Shown piece after piece: positions 7,014-14,607 of a stretch of 16,086 nucleotides of DNA. Positions within the stretch are counted from its first letter, which is position 1; each line of letters begins with the position of its first letter. Source of the stretch: an uncultured Lachnospiraceae bacterium (GTDB lineage Bacteria > Bacillota_A > Clostridia > Lachnospirales > Lachnospiraceae); NCBI GenBank assembly GCA_905200565.1, contig CAJKKX010000014.1, forward strand, positions 1 through 16,086, given 5' to 3'. Made by a program: the position numbers and the translations under genes. The notes beneath the pieces were generated by a model. It had not been told where the DNA came from. It did no database searches and saw only the letters and a program-made list of their open reading frames with translations.

Positions 7014-7766
7014 TTATGGTGTTTTATTCTCCAAATCCTGATAAGCGTCGCAAACTGCCTGGGCCTCTCCGCTCATCACAGCAACTCCTTTGTCCAGCCA
7101 CAATGCGTGGTCACAAAGACTCCTCACCTGTTCCAGATTATGAGACACGAAAAGCAGCGTGGTTCCTCCGGACAGCATCTCCTGCATTCGGTTCTGGCAT
7201 TTCTTCCGGAACAGAAAATCCCCGACAGCAAGTACCTCGTCTACAATCAGAATCTCCGGCTTTACCATCGTCGCCACAGCAAATCCAAGTCTTGCCTTCA
7301 TACCGGAAGAATAATTCTTGATCGGCGAATCCAGAAACTCACGAATCCCCGCAAATTCCACAATTTCCTCAAAATGCTCTTTCATGAATTTTTCGGAATG
7401 TCCCAGCACCGCTCCATTCATATAGATATTTTCACGGGCCGTCAGATTAGGGTCAAAACCCGCCCCCAGCTCAATCAGAGGCGCAATTCCTCCCTTTACG
7501 GTGATTGTTCCCTTATAAGGCTTCATGATACCGCTGATTGCTTTCAAAAGCGTGGATTTTCCGGAACCATTCGTTCCGATCAGTCCCCACGCCTCCCCTT
7601 TCTTCACTTTCAGGGAAACGTCCTTTACCGCAAGGAACTCCTGAAACAAAAGCTGGCGTTTGAGCAGATGAATCACATATTCTTTCAGATTATCTACTCC
7701 CTGTGTCGCCTTATTAAAACGTATCGTCACATGATCCACATCTATGATGTACTCATTCTCTTTCAT
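7014..7766 (-). CDS. Polysaccharide ABC transporter ATP-binding protein (Wzt/TagH type, no carbohydrate-binding domain)
   Basis: This 250-residue ATPase should power export of a lipid-linked polysaccharide through the permease encoded just upstream. With the start used here, Walker A GTNGSGKST is at 64-72, the signature YSSGM at 152-156, Walker B ILIVDE at 172-177 and the switch histidine at 209. LIELGAGFDPNLTARENIY at 98-115 is characteristic of the Wzt/TagH/RfbB branch. The frame is open to 7862, but that start would overlap the permease gene by 59 bp. GGAGG at 7782-7778 lies 2 bases before the ATG at 7775 and 11 bases before the ATG at 7766; the latter is chosen, the former is possible (3 residues longer). 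The protein ends about 40 residues after the switch histidine, so the C-terminal carbohydrate-binding domain of Wzt from cap-dependent systems is absent. Wzt-like and TagH-like cannot be told apart here. Confidence 0.93.
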   Translation of the reverse strand: MKENEYIIDVDHVTIRFNKATQGVDNLKEYVIHLLKRQLLFQEFLAVKDVSLKVKKGEAWGLIGTNGSGKSTLLKAISGIMKPYKGTITVKGGIAPLIELGAGFDPNLTARENIYMNGAVLGHSEKFMKEHFEEIVEFAGIREFLDSPIKNYSSGMKARLGFAVATMVKPEILIVDEVLAVGDFLFRKKCQNRMQEMLSGGTTLLFVSHNLEQVRSLCDHALWLDKGVAVMSGEAQAVCDAYQDLENKTP

Positions 7767-7777
7767 ACTTTTCATTT

Positions 7778-7782
7778 CCTCC
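7778..7782 (-). promoter_or_regulatory. Ribosome binding site deciding the ABC ATPase start
   Basis: GGAGG lies between the permease stop (7806-7804) and two close ATG codons at 7775 and 7766. It argues against the longer open frame starting at 7862. Spacing is 2 bases to the first ATG and 11 to the second; neither is ideal. Confidence 0.6.
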
Positions 7783-7803
7783 AAATGCCTGCTCTCACCA
7801 TAC

Positions 7804-8598
7804 TTAAATGTAGAGAATAAATTTATCCTGGCTTTTCTTAAAGACAACGACTCCAATGACAAACGCCACGATTGCGATCAGCCAGCCGCCCCAAAAGATA
7901 CGCGGTCCCGGAAAACGGCCATCGCACACCATATCACGGAACTGGGCCACATAATAATACATCGGATTAAACCCTTTAATAAAAAACTGCAATTCCTTCG
8001 TAAGCGACGCGATCGGATAAAAGATCGGCGTCAGATACATCCATGCAGTCGTCATCGCTTTATAAATGTGCTGTACATCCCGGAAAAACACATTCAAAGA
8101 CGCCAGCAAAAATCCCAGCCCGCAGCAGAACACATAGAGCTGAATCATAACAAGAGGCGTACACAGAAGATACGGCGTCACCTTTGCTCTTGTGAAAACC
8201 ATAACGATAATCAGAGCCCCCAGGGAAAATACGAAATCCACCAGTGAGCTTGTCACCTTCGCCAGCGTGAAGATATATTTCGGTACGTAGCATTTCTTCA
8301 AAAGCGCTCCGTTTCCAATGATCGAACGCATGGCTGCGTTCGTAGAACTTGTCATAAACTCAAACATGGTACGTCCTGCGATCAGATATACCGGATAATT
8401 TTCAATCCCTTTTCCCCTGTTAAACATACTGGAAAATACCAGTGTCATAATCACCATGATCAGCAGAGGATTCAAAATACTCCACACATATCCCAGGACG
8501 CTTCTGCGGTATTTCAGCTTTACATCCCTCTTTACAAGCTGCTTCAGCAGATCCTTATACTGTAAAAACACGTGAAATCTTTCCTGCCAGATACTCAT
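7804..8598 (-). CDS. Polysaccharide ABC transporter permease (ABC-2 type, Wzm/TagG-like)
   Basis: This 264-residue inner-membrane protein has the ABC-2 permease pattern. A cytoplasmic amphipathic start ends in LVKRDVKLKYRRSVLGYVW (21-39), followed by about six membrane segments near residues 36-57, 66-86, 112-135, 143-170, 182-199 and 235-253. The NPLLIMVIMTLVFS stretch and the NVFFRDVQH coupling region at 169-177, followed by LTPIFYP at 189-195, are typical of Wzm and TagG. It should form a dimer with two ATPase subunits and move the finished lipid-linked glycan across the membrane. Its ATG overlaps the stop of the upstream glycosyltransferase by four bases (ATGA), indicating translational coupling. 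The ATPase follows 37 bp downstream. Length is normal for the family. Confidence 0.94.
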   Translation of the reverse strand: MSIWQERFHVFLQYKDLLKQLVKRDVKLKYRRSVLGYVWSILNPLLIMVIMTLVFSSMFNRGKGIENYPVYLIAGRTMFEFMTSSTNAAMRSIIGNGALLKKCYVPKYIFTLAKVTSSLVDFVFSLGALIIVMVFTRAKVTPYLLCTPLVMIQLYVFCCGLGFLLASLNVFFRDVQHIYKAMTTAWMYLTPIFYPIASLTKELQFFIKGFNPMYYYVAQFRDMVCDGRFPGPRIFWGGWLIAIVAFVIGVVVFKKSQDKFILYI

Positions 8599-9602
8599 TT
8601 TTTCAACCCTTCCTTTATCTTAAATAACAGTCTGGCCGCCAAATACGCCCTGTAATCTGTTCTGCGCAAAAGCAGCACCGCCCGGTTTCGAACCGCATCG
8701 TATATTTTCGGATACTTTGTAAAAAGATTTCCGTCAAACCGGCGCATCTCTCCCGGAATCCCTTTGTCATAAGGAAAACTCAGAAAAATCTTAAACCTGC
8801 TGGCCACCATCCTTGCAATGGTATTCTCCAGATAGACCATCACATAGCCTGGCGCATTCTTTGTTTCCTGCTCCTCATAAAACGCAAACAGACGATTCAG
8901 TACCCTGTCATAATTTTCCTGATTCTTCTGCATACGTTTCATATTCATGCTTTGTCCCGGAAGCCCAATGCGGTACATATAGACAAACGCATCAATGCAG
9001 GTGACTGTCCGGATGAACGGCACCGGAAACAGCACATACTCCATATCCACATAAAAACAATGCTCGTCCAGCGGCGGAATCCTGCCCTTTAGCAATTCTG
9101 TCCGCATGGTTATTCCGTGCATTTTCATAAATATCTTATCACTAATCTCGGAAAAACGATACTCTTTTCCGTAAATAACTCCTGAAAACGGCTCTGAAAA
9201 CTCCGCTTTTCTGCTGCCGTCTTTATCCTTTACCCAGTAATAGTTGGAAAGTACCACATCTGAATCCGATGTTTTCAGGCAGTCCAGCAGACGCACAAAA
9301 GCGTCTCTCTCCACCCAGTCATCCCCGTCCACAACTTTAAAATATTTTCCCAAAGCCTCCGAAAGCCCCCGGTTAATGGTGGAGCCATGCCCCCCGTTTT
9401 CCTTTTTTATCATGCGGAAGGTCTGCGGATAACGCCTCACATAAGCTTCGGCAAGCTCCCCGGAACGGTCCTGTGAGCCGTCATTGACGATCAGAACCTC
9501 CAGTTCTTCTAAAATCTCCGGAATCACAAAAGAATCCAGACAGGTATTGATATAATTTTCAATGTTATAAGTGGGAATCACCACCGTCAATATTTTATTC
9601 AT
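8595..9602 (-). CDS. Glycosyltransferase family 2
   Basis: This 335-residue GT-A enzyme transfers a sugar from a nucleotide-sugar donor. The N-terminal half has LTVVIPTYNIENYI at 5-18, NDGSQDRS at 40-47, GGHGSTINRGL at 70-80 and the metal-binding DGDD at 92-95. The C-terminal half has YVDMEY-type and YRIGLPGQSMN segments and ends with the basic EGLKK. GGHGSTINRG and VDGDDW mark a GT2 subgroup different from the LDSDD type of three other enzymes in this window. The ATG at 9602 overlaps the upstream gene by 8 bp and has only a weak AGAGAAG site, so translation is probably coupled. Donor, acceptor and linkage cannot be read from sequence. Confidence 0.92.
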   Translation of the reverse strand: MNKILTVVIPTYNIENYINTCLDSFVIPEILEELEVLIVNDGSQDRSGELAEAYVRRYPQTFRMIKKENGGHGSTINRGLSEALGKYFKVVDGDDWVERDAFVRLLDCLKTSDSDVVLSNYYWVKDKDGSRKAEFSEPFSGVIYGKEYRFSEISDKIFMKMHGITMRTELLKGRIPPLDEHCFYVDMEYVLFPVPFIRTVTCIDAFVYMYRIGLPGQSMNMKRMQKNQENYDRVLNRLFAFYEEQETKNAPGYVMVYLENTIARMVASRFKIFLSFPYDKGIPGEMRRFDGNLFTKYPKIYDAVRNRAVLLLRRTDYRAYLAARLLFKIKEGLKK

Positions 9603-10728
9603 GGCTTCTCTTTAACCGAAGGATGCCTTCCTTTATGGCGCATGGAAGAAACATCACTGCCTTTCCGACTTTATAAGAAGTGGAATTTTCCACATTCTTC
9701 AGTTCCCTCTGTAAACGCTCGATCTCCCAATCTTTTTCGATCCCAACCCGGTAAATTCTTTCTTCGTACACATAGGCATGACGGTCTTTGATCAAAATCT
9801 TTACCAGCTCCCACTCCTCAGGCGTGAAGATTTCCGGCTCCAGCTCGCCATTTTTATCCGCCTCTATAAATTCTTTTTGAAAGCGTTCCATGTATATGTC
9901 TTTAAATTCCTCTCCCACCCGGTAGAAAGAAGCAATATAATTGTGATAGCGTTTGAAATTATAAATGCCCAGATAGCGCTCTTTAAACACAGGGTGCGCA
10001 TTCAGAAAATCCCTGATAAACGCATATTCGTCATTCATACAGAATACTTTTTCCCTGCTGTGAACCGAAGAACCCGGATTATCCCGGCGGTTCCTGTAAT
10101 AAGGCTTATCCACAAAATAAATTCGTTTCGCATAACAGAAGGTCTGAAACCAAAACCCATTGTCCTGAAAGGACGCCCCCGGCGTTTCATTGTGGCGGAT
10201 CTGATGCTCTTTTAGAAAGCTTGCTTTATAAATGCCGCTCCAGGTGTTCATAAGCGCCTTAAACATATCCAGCTCGTCCTTCGGGTCGATCACCCTTTTG
10301 TACAGGTCATCCCGTGAAGTCAGGCGGTTATACTGAAATACCCGCTTCCCATCCGCTCCTGTGACAAACCGCAGAAAATCCGCTTTTACAATTTCCAGAT
10401 TTTTTTCTTTTGCCACCTTATAAAGCTTTTCGTACATGTCCGGCTTTACATAATCGTCCGGCTCGACAATCCCCACATACTCCCCCGTACAGGCGTCCAG
10501 CCCCCGGTTCATCGCTTTCCCATAACCCCCGTTCGGCCCGTCCAGTATCTTCACCCGGCCGTCCTTTGAAGCATATCTTTTTAAGATTTCCAGGGAATGA
10601 TCCGTAGAACCGTCATTGACACAGACAAACTCCATATCTGACAGCGTCTGGGCCTCCAGGCTGTCCATACATTCCTCCAGGTACTGTTCCACATTATAAA
10701 TGGGTACGATCACTGATACCTTTGCCAT
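9595..10728 (-). CDS. Glycosyltransferase family 2 with C-terminal coiled-coil tail
   Basis: This 377-residue GT-A glycosyltransferase has VSVIVPIYNVEQYL at 4-17, NDGSTDHS at 38-45, GPNGGYGKAMNRGL at 64-77 and an EPDD metal site at 89-92 (the DxD position reads E-P-D-D). RRDNPGSSV in the second half is common in GT2 enzymes of capsule loci. The last 48 residues are a short heptad-like helix (EKDWEIERLQRELKNV) followed by SYKVGKAVMFLPCAIK, a tail also seen in two other enzymes here, probably for membrane contact. The ATG at 10728 follows AAAGGAGG at 5 bases. That site lies within the last codons of the upstream gene, whose stop is 1 bp away. Sugar specificity is unknown. Confidence 0.93.
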   Translation of the reverse strand: MAKVSVIVPIYNVEQYLEECMDSLEAQTLSDMEFVCVNDGSTDHSLEILKRYASKDGRVKILDGPNGGYGKAMNRGLDACTGEYVGIVEPDDYVKPDMYEKLYKVAKEKNLEIVKADFLRFVTGADGKRVFQYNRLTSRDDLYKRVIDPKDELDMFKALMNTWSGIYKASFLKEHQIRHNETPGASFQDNGFWFQTFCYAKRIYFVDKPYYRNRRDNPGSSVHSREKVFCMNDEYAFIRDFLNAHPVFKERYLGIYNFKRYHNYIASFYRVGEEFKDIYMERFQKEFIEADKNGELEPEIFTPEEWELVKILIKDRHAYVYEERIYRVGIEKDWEIERLQRELKNVENSTSYKVGKAVMFLPCAIKEGILRLKRSHE

Positions 10729-10729
10729 T

Positions 10730-11887
10730 TCATCCTCCTTTGGAGTCAGGCTTTTGCCCTTTTATCACTCTTTTTATCTTTCCCGGTACTGCCGTGATTA
10801 CTCTTCCTGCCCGGAAAGTCGGGGAAGCTTTCACTGCGCGAATCTCATGTTCCAGCCCTCTGATCCGTTCCTGCTTTTCTTTCACTTCCTCTGTCAGCCT
10901 GCGCTTTTCACCCAGAAGATACTCTGTGCAGGACGTCTTTTTCATCTGCGCCAGCCTGTCATACAGCTCTGGCTGTGCATAAAAGTCCCTCGTATGGGAC
11001 AGAAATCCAAAATCCTCGTCACACGTTCCGCAGATCAGGTCATAAACCTTCTCATACGCCGCTCCCTCGATGGTATCCAGATTCCAGAAACAGAAATGGA
11101 GCGCCCAGTTGACAAATCCTTTCTCCAGCTCCCCATAGCTTCCCATGCAGACAAGCTCGTTTCTCAGGGCGGTACACGCCGCATAGAAACAATTCCAGGA
11201 CTTCTCTCTCGTCGCCGACAGAGAACCCCTGACGTGAATCCTGTGGTGTACCAGCAGCTCGTTCATCACGCAGATTCTTTCGGCCTTTGCCAGAGAAGAA
11301 AATACAAAATATAAGTCATTGGAGGTTCGCAGCTCCTGAAACCGAAGCTTCTCCTTCTCTGCAAACTCCCTGCTGTACAGTTTGTCCCACGCCCAGCCTA
11401 CTGCAAAGGTAAAAATACGATCCGGCATGTCTCTCCAGCAAAAAGGATTTCTTCCTGGAAGCTGCTTTTCTTTGATGGAATAATCCATCGGCAGATACGT
11501 ATCCAGCGTATCGTCATACCGGTTCCCCCGGAATATCGTAACATCTGCCTGCGTCTCTTTCGCGCGCAGATATGCCCGCTCCAGCATTTCCGGTTCATAA
11601 AAATCATCCGAATCCAGAAAAGACAGGTACTCTCCCTTCGCCAGCTCCATGCCTCTGTTCCTTGCAAAAGCAGCGCCTGTGTTTTCCTGTTCAAGCACCC
11701 TCACTCTTTCGTCCTTTTGCTCATATTCCCGCAGAATCCCCAGGCTGCCGTCGGTCGAACCGTCATCAATGCAGATCACTTCGATTTCCCGCAGGGTCTG
11801 CCCCAGAATATCATCCATACATTTTTTCAGATACCGCTCCACATTATAGACGGGCAGTATCACGGATACCTTTCTTTTCTTCGACAT
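10730..11887 (-). CDS. Glycosyltransferase family 2 with C-terminal coiled-coil tail (first gene of long operon)
   Basis: This 385-residue GT-A enzyme has VSVILPVYNVERYL at 7-20, DDGSTDGS at 41-48, NTGAAFARNRGM at 69-80 and the metal-binding LDSDD at 91-95. A CWRDMP motif and a WAWDK...RFQELRTSNDLYF block in the middle are shared with the enzyme at 13420-14601, so the two are paralogues. The C-terminus has a charged coiled coil of about 32 residues, then FRAGRVITAVPGKIKRV and a basic end. The frame is open five codons further to a GTG at 11902. The ATG at 11887 is preferred because AAGGAG (11899-11894) lies 6 bases before it, and GTG would fall almost at the predicted transcription start. As first gene it sits 20-30 bases behind the promoter at 11914-11943. 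Specificity is unknown. Confidence 0.92.
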   Translation of the reverse strand: MSKKRKVSVILPVYNVERYLKKCMDDILGQTLREIEVICIDDGSTDGSLGILREYEQKDERVRVLEQENTGAAFARNRGMELAKGEYLSFLDSDDFYEPEMLERAYLRAKETQADVTIFRGNRYDDTLDTYLPMDYSIKEKQLPGRNPFCWRDMPDRIFTFAVGWAWDKLYSREFAEKEKLRFQELRTSNDLYFVFSSLAKAERICVMNELLVHHRIHVRGSLSATREKSWNCFYAACTALRNELVCMGSYGELEKGFVNWALHFCFWNLDTIEGAAYEKVYDLICGTCDEDFGFLSHTRDFYAQPELYDRLAQMKKTSCTEYLLGEKRRLTEEVKEKQERIRGLEHEIRAVKASPTFRAGRVITAVPGKIKRVIKGQKPDSKGG

Positions 11888-11893
11888 CGCATA

Positions 11894-11899
11894 CTCCTT
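11894..11899 (-). promoter_or_regulatory. Ribosome binding site deciding start at 11887
   Basis: AAGGAG lies 6 bases before the ATG at 11887. The upstream in-frame GTG at 11902 has no such site and overlaps this one, so the shorter protein is called. Confidence 0.8.
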
Positions 11900-11913
11900 C
11901 ACTTTATCCTAAG

Positions 11914-11943
11914 ATTTTACCATAAAGCTAAAGTATATGTCAA
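11914..11943 (-). promoter_or_regulatory. Promoter of the long minus-strand operon
   Basis: The -35 box is a perfect TTGACA (11943-11938). After an 18-bp spacer comes TAAAAT (11919-11914), preceded by TGG to form an extended -10. Predicted transcription start is near 11907, giving a leader of about 20 bases before the ATG at 11887. No other promoter is needed for the ten downstream genes, whose gaps are 37 bp or less. This is a sigma-A type housekeeping match. Confidence 0.75.
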
Positions 11944-11947
11944 ACAC

Positions 11948-11976
11948 TTGTCGGAAATCCTGTAATGTGCTATACT
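11948..11976 (+). promoter_or_regulatory. Promoter of the UDP-glucose dehydrogenase gene
   Basis: TTGTCG (11948-11953), a 17-bp spacer and TATACT (11971-11976), preceded by TGC to give an extended -10. Predicted start is near 11983, leaving a leader of about 80 bases. Its -35 box is 4 bp from the -35 box of the opposing promoter (11938-11943), so the two probably compete for RNA polymerase. Confidence 0.7.
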
Positions 11977-11993
11977 TTATCCAGCTCATTCCC

Positions 11994-12023
11994 GCAGGCA
12001 GTAAGTCGCGATGATGTGCCTGC
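11994..12023 (+). promoter_or_regulatory. Inverted repeat in the ugd leader
   Basis: GCAGGCA (11994-12000) and TGCCTGC (12017-12023) are a perfect 7-bp inverted repeat separated by 16 bases. It lies about 11 bases after the predicted transcription start and 41 bases before the ATG. It could form an RNA hairpin at the 5' end or be a binding site for a dimeric regulator. No T-run follows, so it is not a terminator, and I do not recognise a riboswitch class. Confidence 0.4.
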
Positions 12024-12064
12024 AAGGATAATAAGAAAATATTTTATGTACGAGGTGCAAATTT

Positions 12065-13366
12065 ATGAATATTGTAGTAGCTGGAACCGGTTATGTCGGC
12101 CTTGTCACCGGAGTCGCTCTCGCAAATGCCGGACATTCTGTCACCTGTGTGGACGTAGACCAGGCAAAGGTGGATACCATGCGTCAGGGAATCTCCCCGA
12201 TCTATGAGCCAGGACTGGACGAGCTGATGCGGAAAAACATGGACAGGCTTACCTTCACGACGGATTATGCGTCTGCCTACCGCACGGCTGAGGTCATTTT
12301 TATCGGCGTGGGAACACCGGAAAAAAAAGATGGTTCCGCTAATCTTTCCTACGTTTTCCAGGTCGCTCACCAGATCGCAGAAAACATTGAAAATGATTGT
12401 ATCGTGGTAGTGAAATCCACCGTTCCGATTGGAACAAATGACAAAATTGAAAAACTGATTCAGGAAAACCTGAAGCATCCGGTGTGGGTCGAGGTCGCTT
12501 CCAACCCGGAGTTTCTCTCGCAGGGAACCGCCGTGCCGGATACGCTTCATGCCGCCCGCATCGTCATCGGAGCGGAGTCTGACCGCGCGAAGGAGACTTT
12601 ACAGAAGGTCTATGAGAACTTTCATCAGCCTTTTGTGCTGACGAACCGCCGGAGCGCAGAGATGATTAAATATGCCTCGAATGATTTTCTGGCGCTGAAG
12701 ATTTCCTATATTAATGAAATTGCGAACTTCTGCGAAATCGTGGGCGCCAATATTGAGGATGTGGCAAGGGGCATGGGTTACGATCCCCGTATCGGAAACC
12801 GTTTCCTCCATGCAGGCATCGGCTACGGAGGCTCCTGTTTTCCGAAAGACACGAAGGCGCTGCACTGGATGTCTAATTACTATGAACGTGAATTAAAAAC
12901 GATCAAGGCCGCCATCGAAATCAACGACAGCCAGAAGCTTAAGCTGATCAAGAAATCCAAACAGTATTATGAATCTCTGGAAGGACTGACGATCGCCGTA
13001 CTTGGCCTGACCTTTAAACCGAACACCGACGACCTGCGGGAAGCGCCGTCCCTGGTGAACATCCCGATCATGCTGGACGACGGCGCCACGGTAAAAGCAT
13101 GGGATCCGGTCGGCGTGAAAAATTATAAAAAAATCTATCCAGATGAGATTCAGTACTGCAATACGCTCGAAGAAGCTCTGAGAGACGCCGATATCTGCTT
13201 TATCTTTACCGAATGGCAGAACATCAAAGACTTAAAGCCGGAAGATTTTAAGAAATGGATGAAGAAAGCGATCGTGCTGGATGGCAGAAACTGTTACGAA
13301 CCAGAATCTTTCCTCGGAAGCGGGGTCATATATAATTCCATCGGCCGGGCCGTTATTGAAGAATAA
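12065..13366 (+). CDS. ugd: UDP-glucose 6-dehydrogenase
   Basis: This 433-residue cytoplasmic enzyme oxidises UDP-glucose to UDP-glucuronate with two NAD+, feeding uronic acid or derived sugars into the polymer. It has the NAD-binding GTGYVG at residues 7-12, SNPEFLSQGTA near 145-155, the catalytic cysteine Cys258 in GYGGSCFPKD, and LGLTFKPNTDDLREAPS near 315-331, which opens the C-terminal domain. Length and domain order are complete. The start at ATG 12065 has GAGGTG (12052-12057) 7 bases upstream. It is the only plus-strand gene in the window, with its own promoter and its own strong terminator, so it can be expressed independently of the glycosyltransferase genes on both sides. A related nucleotide-sugar dehydrogenase specificity (for example UDP-N-acetyl-hexosamine) is possible but less likely from these motifs. 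Confidence 0.93.
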   Translation: MNIVVAGTGYVGLVTGVALANAGHSVTCVDVDQAKVDTMRQGISPIYEPGLDELMRKNMDRLTFTTDYASAYRTAEVIFIGVGTPEKKDGSANLSYVFQVAHQIAENIENDCIVVVKSTVPIGTNDKIEKLIQENLKHPVWVEVASNPEFLSQGTAVPDTLHAARIVIGAESDRAKETLQKVYENFHQPFVLTNRRSAEMIKYASNDFLALKISYINEIANFCEIVGANIEDVARGMGYDPRIGNRFLHAGIGYGGSCFPKDTKALHWMSNYYERELKTIKAAIEINDSQKLKLIKKSKQYYESLEGLTIAVLGLTFKPNTDDLREAPSLVNIPIMLDDGATVKAWDPVGVKNYKKIYPDEIQYCNTLEEALRDADICFIFTEWQNIKDLKPEDFKKWMKKAIVLDGRNCYEPESFLGSGVIYNSIGRAVIEE

Positions 13367-13370
13367 TGTA

Positions 13371-13421
13371 AGAAATGCCCTGTAACTTTTTCAGATTACA
13401 GGGCATTTCTTTTTCTGTTTT
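13371..13421 (+). terminator. Rho-independent terminator between convergent genes
   Basis: AGAAATGCCCTGTAA (13371-13385) and its exact complement TTACAGGGCATTTCT (13396-13410) form a 15-bp perfect stem with a 10-base loop. TTTTCTGTTTT follows on the plus strand. It begins 4 bp after the ugd stop. It also lies just downstream of the minus-strand gene ending at 13420, where the arm itself supplies a short T-run, so it may work in both directions. Confidence 0.92.
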
Positions 13422-14601
13422 AACTTTCGCCTCTTCGGAACAGATTCCGGATCTTCAAAGGCAGATACAGCATCTTCGCTCCTAACCGATACTCCCGGCA
13501 GGCGAGAAGATCATGCTTTTCCTTTTCAAGACCTCGGATTCCGTCTGCTAATCTCATTTTATCCTGATAGTCTCCTTCCAGGCAGCGGTCTCTCTCCTCT
13601 TTCAAATCCTGTATCCGGTACCGCAGAAAATCCGGATAATCCCCCTTCTGCATCACCTGGTAAAATCCATACATTCTGCGGACATAAGCGTAAAAATACT
13701 CCTCCGGCTGTCCGTCGATCGACAGCTTTTCCAGCAGTTCTTCTTTCAGCCTATGATAAAGCGCCTCCTGTCCCCTTCCGTTCTCCTGGGAATTCAGATT
13801 CGCCATACAGCCATCCAGCGCATGATTCACAAAACTTCTCTGCACCTGGGAAAATACATTCTTTTTCTCCAGATATTCTTTCAGCGCCAGAAATGCGTAA
13901 AAAAAGTCCAGCGGCGCTTCCTGATTCGTCGTCTGGCAGCTTCCGGCAATCCCTACCCGGTAAGAAACAAACTCTTTCCTGACCGTGGTGATCTTCTCTG
14001 CTTCCATCAGCGCCGTACAGGTAAAAAGCAGGTCATTCGTCCGCCTGATCTCCTGAAATTTCAAACCGTGCTCCAGGACAAAGGAACGCAGAAACATCTT
14101 ATTCCAGGGCCAGTTATGAAAAGCATTAAACACAGCCTCCGGCATATCCCTCCAGCAGAACACCTCCTGCCTGGGTAAAAATTCTTCCCGCATGGCTGCC
14201 GGTTCCGGCGTCTCAAATCCCAAATCTTCATGATAGCACTTCGCTTTACAGACGCAGATCTGCGCGCCGGTTTCTTCGCAGCGTGCGGACATCTCCTCCA
14301 GCATTTCCGGCAAAAAGAAATCGTCAGAATCCAGAAAGACCAGATACTTTCCTTTCGCATGTTTCATGCCCAGATTTCTCGCCGCGCCGCCGCCGCTGTT
14401 TTTCTGCGTCAGGATGCGCAGCCTTTGATCCAAACGGCTTTTTTCTTTTAAAATCTCCACCGACCTGTCAGAAGAGCCGTCGTCCACACAGATCACTTCC
14501 ATTTCCCGTAACGTCTGTCCCAGTATGCTTTCTATACATTGCTCCAGATATGGTTCCGTATTGTATACCGGAACGATCACGGATACTTTGATTTCTTCCA
14601 T
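13420..14601 (-). CDS. Glycosyltransferase family 2 with C-terminal coiled-coil tail (last gene of right-hand run)
   Basis: This 393-residue GT-A enzyme has VSVIVPVYNTEPYL at 6-19, DDGSSDRS at 40-47, NSGGGAARNLGM at 68-79 and the metal-binding DSDD at 91-94. CWRDMPEAVF and the WPWNK...KFQEIRRTNDLLF block match the enzyme at 10730-11887, so the two are paralogues lying on either side of ugd. The C-terminus has about 40 charged heptad-like residues and then YRLGAKMLYLPLKIRNLF. The ATG at 14601 is 6 bp after the upstream stop; GGGAG lies 11 bases upstream, a poor spacing, so coupling to the preceding gene is likely. Transcription should end at the hairpin at 13371-13410. The sugar transferred is unknown. 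Confidence 0.93.
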   Translation of the reverse strand: MEEIKVSVIVPVYNTEPYLEQCIESILGQTLREMEVICVDDGSSDRSVEILKEKSRLDQRLRILTQKNSGGGAARNLGMKHAKGKYLVFLDSDDFFLPEMLEEMSARCEETGAQICVCKAKCYHEDLGFETPEPAAMREEFLPRQEVFCWRDMPEAVFNAFHNWPWNKMFLRSFVLEHGLKFQEIRRTNDLLFTCTALMEAEKITTVRKEFVSYRVGIAGSCQTTNQEAPLDFFYAFLALKEYLEKKNVFSQVQRSFVNHALDGCMANLNSQENGRGQEALYHRLKEELLEKLSIDGQPEEYFYAYVRRMYGFYQVMQKGDYPDFLRYRIQDLKEERDRCLEGDYQDKMRLADGIRGLEKEKHDLLACREYRLGAKMLYLPLKIRNLFRRGES

Positions 14602-14607
14602 ATTCTG

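Noticed and set aside
7767..7862. Longer start of the ABC ATPase at 7862
   Set aside because: It would overlap the permease gene by 59 bp and lacks a good ribosome binding site, while GGAGG at 7782-7778 marks later ATG codons.
12044..12550. Minus-strand open frame of 168 codons over the start of ugd
   Set aside because: It is antisense to conserved NAD-binding codons of ugd. Its product has no motif and no ribosome binding site was seen.
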